Origin: Paralvinella palmiformis | Taxonomy: Eukaryota; Annelida; Polychaeta; Terebellida; Alvinellidae | Length of the DNA: 64,000 nucleotides | NCBI GenBank assembly: GCA_025642065.1 | Contig: JAODUP010000549.1 | Span: 62,501-126,500, forward strand | Direction of reading: 5' to 3' | In this document: positions 58,166-64,000 of the stretch, one piece after another | Position numbering within the stretch: the first letter of the stretch is position 1 | Layout: the number at the start of each line of letters is the position of its first letter | Program-made: the position numbers and the translations under genes | Notes under the pieces: model-generated | What the model was told of the DNA's origin: nothing | The model's database searches: none | What the model saw: the letters and a program-made list of their open reading frames with translations, nothing else

Positions 58166-61100
58166 AACATTTCTAATAACTCGACCGTGATTTAATAGAA
58201 GCTTCTTTATCCTTTGACGGGCCCCTTGAATGAACCAACTTTTATTCCATCGCTTCATGACGGAATAATTGTTTGATGCGTGTTTTAGGGCTGATCCACT
58301 CCTGACTGTCTCCAATTATATGATGGGAGAATCGTGACGACTTGTCATATACTGATCGTTGAGATGGGAAAAATAATGTAGGATTAATTAAATATCCTCA
58401 CCAGCAGGAGTTATTAAAAGGTCTTGTACGGTGATATTTCAAATACTATTGATCTAAAACCCAAATTATTGATTGATCGATTCATTTACTGTTGACATTA
58501 AATGGGTCACTTTTATAACGGAATGAAACGTAAGAGATGTGGTACTTCAAATCTCTACCAACGTCCATGTGTAATAAAAGGTCGCCATCCCTTATTTGGG
58601 ACACACTATTGAAACCTTTCCATTAATTATGAAATAAATCGAGTTGGAGAGCCATAAAGTCGTGGCCATAAATTTGTTAATCTCTCAATAATTAAACTTA
58701 ATTTAAATGGAGTAAAATATCATTTTAAGGATATTGGTTGAATTTTTGTACACCAACGTGGTTCGTCATTATTTTATTTAATGAGGTATTACCAAATATT
58801 TAAATGTGAGACTAATATAATTTGGGGTACCTTCATTACGAAGTTCCCCCCCTCCCCGCATGTCTAAAAAATTATAATTTTTTAGATGATGCTTTTTTGG
58901 CGTAAAATATGAAACACTTCAACTTAAATTTTAATGGTTTAATTATGCAAAACTAAAAGAGCTACTGTACATAAAAAATCTATATGTATATAAAAAAGAT
59001 GCATCTAAATGGTGCCCCTGAAATGGCCCCATTGAATTTATAAGACACTCCAACTAGAGGGACTCCAAATACTTGAAACTGTTTAAAATTAGTTCAGAGG
59101 AACTCCATTAAATCTGAGAATATACAAATCTCTGTTCATATATTTTAAAGTTTTATCAGGGACTCCCAAGACTAGAGGGCACCGGGGCTGTAGCCCGTAC
59201 GAGCCCATGTGTAAATCTGGCGCTGTACACACACATCTATAACAAGTAATTTTCATGATGATTTTTAACATTGTATACAGCTGTCTTCTTCCAGTGCTAT
59301 TTGGTACAATAACAAGAATTCAAATAGATTGGAAACACTAGAATTTAATTGGTGAGCATCATGATTGTGTATAAACTTACATTTGTGGACGTTATAATAC
59401 CAACAAAAACAGAATCAGTTATTAAATTTTTATAAATATAGATAATAATGTGACACGTGCCAGTCAAGTGATGAAAGTATTGGGCGTATTTGGAATAAAT
59501 AATAAAAATCGTAATTTTAAATAATAAAATTAAGGTAATTTGTCGGTTACGACATGAGGACATTGCTCAAAATCATTCGAAATTCTTAGGAATGGATCTT
59601 CTGGTAATTTTGATCGGAAATTGGTTCAAAAACGTTTATATATATATATATATATATATATAATTTACAATTCGTATCGATCATGTCCTATTTTCCATTG
59701 TTTATCTTATCATAAACAAACAATGCCAAATTTATCTCATACGGATTTTATCATTTAATTCCATCTTTTTGTATAGAATCACTACGATATGTGTATAGAA
59801 TCACTGCGATATTTGTATAGAATAACTGTGATATATGTATAGAATCACTCTGATATTTGCGGTTTAAATATTACGTACATTTCAGAGGCATATATTCGAG
59901 ATATAGTACTGTATCTAATAGATGACTATCGCTTCAGACATGATAAACCGATTTCGAGATAAAATTTCGGTTTATTTACATGGATTTTTCCGGTAAACGT
60001 TTCATCTAAATATAGGCCTAAAGTTACAGTGTTAATCCGACAACGGTTGTTACGTGATAATCTGTCGGAAATTAAAATGATTGTCGGATTGTCGAATGTG
60101 TCATAATCAACGCAAAGGAGTAGAAATTAAACAATCATTTAATTAGTTTAAGGCAAATTTTTGTTGTTATTGTTAGTAATTATCCACAATGGACTATTGT
60201 GTTTGGCTATGAGATAGCCACGGGCAAAAAACTATCGTATTTGTGAGCGTGTGTGAGTGATCACTGGAGGATTGTGATTAGTTATGAGATCGAAATTTGC
60301 ACAGAAATCATCGTGCGTGGGTGAGCTAATTTATCATCATTGGAAAAAAGGGCTGTTTATCTTCCGTGAGCTGGGATTGAACCCGCAAAAATGTTTAACA
60401 ATATATGTGTGATGTCTGATTATTATTATTGTTGTTTATTCCGTAATGTAGGGCCTAGACCCATATTACAAAGGCTTAATTATCTTGGTACAGGTAAATA
60501 TACATTACTGCAATGAAATTATGTTGGGACGTACAATAAAAGCATAGTGCAAAAATAAGCCAACTGCTTCGATGCATTTCTTGAGTTTAAAATCATATAC
60601 ATTGAGTCTCTTCTGTTTAAAAAAGTCGACAAATATTTATTTCGCAGATCATCATATGCTGGACACTGCATAAGAAAGTATAATCTCTATGTTGTTATAT
60701 CGATATTATATATATAGCCAGGCTGTGCCAAACAAGCGACAGCCTGGGGATACTCCCCGAAGTACAAGCAAGCAATATAAGACGAAGTATCACGTTTATG
60801 TGATATACATTCGTATTCCTGATTGTAATCATGATTACTTAAAATATAATCGCAATCATAATCGATTACATTTATTATTAATGTTATCGTAATAATTGTA
60901 TTCTGAAGTAATCCTAATCGATTACCTTGGTCCTGTAATCGCCCCATGCCTTTTATACGCTAAAATGTCACATTGTGTTCGAAAAGAGATGTGTCGAAGT
61001 CGGAATGCTAGTTTGGTAGACAAAAGAGTCATTTATAATGGAGCTAAATCCCTCTTGAGACAATAGTGTTCCGGAAGGTGCATTTGTTGGATAAATGAGA

Positions 61101-62072
61101 TCTGCAACAATTACTTTTCTCTGTATAATGATGGAATGTAGTCTTGTAATTTATTTTATAAATAGTTTTCATTTATGTGGAAATTTCATGAATAAACGAC
61201 TATATCATCAGCAAAGTGACGTTTATAGAATTTAAAATATTATATGAGTTGTAGGATTGATCCATGAGGACTGGTGAGGTGTTCATATGCTACGTTTCAC
61301 AGCGGATTTAAAAAATATATAATTCTAAAGCCATGTATTACACATTACCCGTAATTCATAAAACAAATTAATGGGAATTATAACGAATATGGTCGAATTC
61401 TTTAGATAAGTCTAAGTCAGGAGTTACATTTTTTTGAAGGTTTACAGATATATTTAAATAAATGATATGATAATATGAATAATATTTTAATTCATTCGGG
61501 TATAGAGCTTTAATATTACTTTAATTGAAGTATTGCCATTAATACTTTGAGAAAACCTTTACTAATTAATGCCATTATCTGATAAGAGGTGACTATCTAA
61601 AACACAATGCATCTAGACACATAGTATTGAGAACAAACAGAAATAGTCTGTGGTAGGCCCAACATAAAACATTTACCACATACACATGTATGGGGTGCGT
61701 ATGTGAACATTGAATAGATTCAGATTGAAATCCAGTGTTGTCCGTCTTTGTTAGATGTTTCATCCATCAATAAAAGGCAACAAAATGACTATCTAAATAA
61801 GGTAAAAAGTCTCTCTCTCTCAATATATTGTATATTGATTGAGTTATTAGTTCTAAATGACAAATACAATCTCAAGTTTGTTCTTGTGCTATTGTCCTTT
61901 TTGCTATCGACAGTAAAATGTTATCAATGTCATAACTGTGTGATGTTGAATAAAATTGAACTTGGAATGTGACTTCAATCGTTCGGGTTAAAAAGGAGAC
62001 GATGATAACACGACGAGGCAGGATGAATACCTTCTATCATGATGTAAACATATATGTACATATGATCTATTG

Positions 62073-62105
<33 letters not shown>

Positions 62106-62279
62106 TGTTGTCATTATAAACGGACAGTCGAGTTCAAAGACTTCTTTAGAACGAGCGTAATCTAGACTAGGCTGTCAAATGTGATACTGCTTAGAGAACG
62201 AATATATTTGTTTGTTTGGCCTCGGCACTGGTCACAATTGGTATAAATATCATCGGACTGGCTGATGCTTAAGGAAGCA
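58166..62279. other. GHITM downstream flank
   Basis: Unique AT-rich DNA with a TA tract (59639-59661), the 22-bp tandem repeat and a TG tract nearby (62075-62102). A decayed minus-strand B-box-like GGTTCAATCC lies near 60385. No gene recognised. Confidence 0.5.
59771..59858 (+). repeat. 22-bp tandem repeat, four units
   Basis: GTATAGAATCACTACGATAT plus two bases, repeated four times with a few substitutions, in the GHITM downstream flank. Confidence 0.9.
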
Positions 62280-62367
62280 TTTCATTAACACATGCGTGAC
62301 ACGGATTCGAACCCTGACGTGAAGATTTCCGGTGTATTGCTCTACCCACTACGCTATTTCTTTGCTA
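62280..62367 (-). mobile_element. tRNA-like sequence, probable SINE head of another family
   Basis: The minus strand has ATAGCGTAGTGGGTAGAGCA (A box) and AGGGTTCGAATCCG (perfect B box) at the right spacing. The cloverleaf does not close well, so a SINE is likelier than a tRNA gene. Confidence 0.5.
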
Positions 62368-62547
62368 GGTTTATGTGTACTGAGGTTTGTGAAGTGTTTG
62401 AGCTGTCTTCAGTCCCATAGCACGAGAATGGCAACAAGTCAGTCATCAATTGTATAATCATGTTTAGGGTGAGAAGTGGGCGGGGCAGCTTATTAGGGAA
62501 ATTTATTAAAGAAAAGACAAATCAATATACTTCAAACCTATAAGAGG

Positions 62548-62723
62548 ACGCCTCCGTGGTCTAGTTGGTAGCGCGTTGGAACAAGGATCACTACCCCCTG
62601 CGTTCGAATCTCGGCGTGGGCACATTTGAAGGGTGTTTCATCTTTGACTTCGCTTCATTACCTTTGGGGATCGCTCGGCCTATTTAGCCTACCTTGTGCA
62701 CAAAACATCAATCATCATCAAGG
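62548..62723 (+). mobile_element. SINE family A, full-length, with target-site duplication
   Basis: Best copy of the commonest SINE. The tRNA-like head has an A box (GGTCTAGTTGGTAGCGCG) and a B box (GTTCGAATC). The body includes GGGTGTTTCATCTTTGACTT and CGCTCGGCCTATTTAGCCTA, with an ATC-rich tail. A perfect 10-bp duplication (CTATAAGAGG) sits at 62538-62547 and 62724-62733, the mark of L1/RTE-type retroposition. Confidence 0.9.
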
Positions 62724-62733
62724 CTATAAGAGG

Positions 62734-64000
62734 GTCCTAATGCAGTTAAACACCTTTTAGAGTAGCTGCTGTCATGACGTCTTCGGTGAGAAAAACTATT
62801 TAAAAAAAAGATATCAGACCAGTGAATATATGTAAAGAACATTAGAAAATTGTTTCTCACATTTGGCAGATATAAAGTTTGTTGTCACACGTGATCCTAT
62901 CCGGTATATTGCAGTTTGCGGGAAGCCAGTGCAGTTTTATCCCATAGTATCGTTTGTAAGTTAATGACAACAAAACGAAGCGATACGTAAATTAAACCTA
63001 TTCGCCAGATGGCAATATTACGCAGTTATTTTGTGTGTATGTGTGTGTGGGGGGGGGGGGGTTTTCCTAAGTTGACAACAGTAAGAAGCGTTTTATTTTA
63101 ATTGGATTTTCTTCCCAGTTATAAACAAAGGCATCGATAATGGGTCATTATTATAATCTATGCACTTGGAGTAAAATACTATGATGCTGTAATGGAATAA
63201 ATTAATGGGAAAATTATGTGATGCGGTATTATATAGAGAGGACAGTCTCAAAACTTTATCTATCACCCGATCCGAGTTTCTTAGGGGTTTTTCCACATAA
63301 CTAAATCGCATTATTCATGACGTTTTCTATTGATTTGTTTAATCCTTATTGGTCAACTTTGGGTTAGCTGTAAGTGTAAAAATTGAGGTGGGTAAAACTG
63401 AGTTTGTAAAATTGGGGTTGTAAAATTGAGGTTGTAAATTTGAGGCGAAATCGTTGCCGTGAGATGAACGCCAGTAAACAAATTGACCTGCGGCATTAAG
63501 CAGTGAATGATTTCTAAGATACCTCATGGTACTCTACTTGAGGAAAACTAAAGACAGGAAAATGGGATAAGGCAAATATCCCCCCCCCCCAGTGGTTGAG
63601 TAGTGGGAAATGATCAGGTCTTGGACCAACGTATCCCATACTTGATCAGTAAAATATATTGCAGTATGATATTGTACAGAGGGCGTTAAAAACTTCCATG
63701 TCTGGGTTCGAAACCCAGTGTTGCCTCGGTCTCTGTGGAGTGTTTCCCCGGGTATCGGCCATTCGTCACCGTGAGTGACACGTGACATGGGTAAACAGAA
63801 CATTTATTCATAATAATATATAATGACGAGTTGAATATTTTTATTCGGTAATCACAATTTGTGCTACTCAGTCTGTCACTAACAGCCCACGTGACAACAT
63901 AATATGTCACATTTGTCAAACGAGTGACTGTCGAACAAAACGGACGAAAAACTTCGAGAAAGTCCCGTTTATAGGTTATTTTAGTCGTATCCAGAGATCA
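62734..64000. other. End of window, no gene recognised
   Basis: A G-run (63049-63061) and a C-run (63581-63590). A tRNA B-box-like CTGGGTTCGAAACCCAG (63701-63717) may be part of another SINE. Confidence 0.4.
63397..63444 (+). repeat. Short tandem GTAAAATTGAGGTT units
   Basis: Three to four diverged units of about 14 nt. Confidence 0.6.

Noticed and set aside
62280..62367. Functional tRNA gene
   Set aside because: A and B boxes are good but acceptor and anticodon stems do not pair convincingly; SINE head is more likely.

Overview
This is a eukaryotic nuclear window, most likely from a marine lophotrochozoan and probably a mollusc. Its two recognisable genes have the intron-exon structure of animal genes. 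The intergenic and intronic DNA is full of tRNA-derived SINEs, TG, GAGT and CTAT microsatellites and decayed DNA transposons. The mollusc call is an inference from repeat style; no species marker is visible. Nothing prokaryotic, viral or CRISPR-like is present.

Two genes point away from each other. (1) On the minus strand lies the 5' part of a paladin (PALD1) orthologue. Two coding exons (18468-18314, then 3028-2849) join in phase across a 15.3 kb intron. A CpG-rich block at about 26.93-26.47 kb that ends in a strong minus-strand donor is the best candidate for its promoter and 5' UTR exon. The rest of the gene, including the catalytic region, lies before base 1. (2) On the plus strand is a complete GHITM/TMBIM5 (MICS1) orthologue with seven coding exons between 50701 and 57101. 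Every splice junction is GT-AG with compatible phase and the product is 340 residues. It encodes a mitochondrial inner-membrane protein of the BAX-inhibitor-1 family, and both aspartates reported as essential for Ca2+/H+ exchange in the human protein are present. A polyadenylation signal lies at 57557.

Layout. 1-26.5 kb: paladin introns, with SINEs, a 692-bp pogo/Tigger-like element with terminal inverted repeats (12722-13413), a decayed hAT transposase (23.9 kb), a 12-bp minisatellite and a 24-bp perfect inverted repeat around an AT tract. 26.5-44 kb: intergenic, with a 2.2-kb segment duplicated directly at a spacing of 3960 bp (30704 and 34664), bounded by microsatellites. An inverted pair of copies of a ~500-bp chimeric repeat (21.7-22.25 and 37.6-38.2 kb) spans both zones. 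At 43.6-44.0 kb is a 39-bp minisatellite that is open on both strands. 45-64 kb: AT-rich, with far fewer microsatellites, holding GHITM and its downstream flank.

At least four SINE families can be separated by eye. Family A has about 17 copies, and the one at 62548-62723 has a perfect 10-bp target-site duplication. Several repeats begin exactly at the edge of a microsatellite. I see no exotic system; the most unusual material is the modular, microsatellite-anchored repeat landscape and the segmental duplication.
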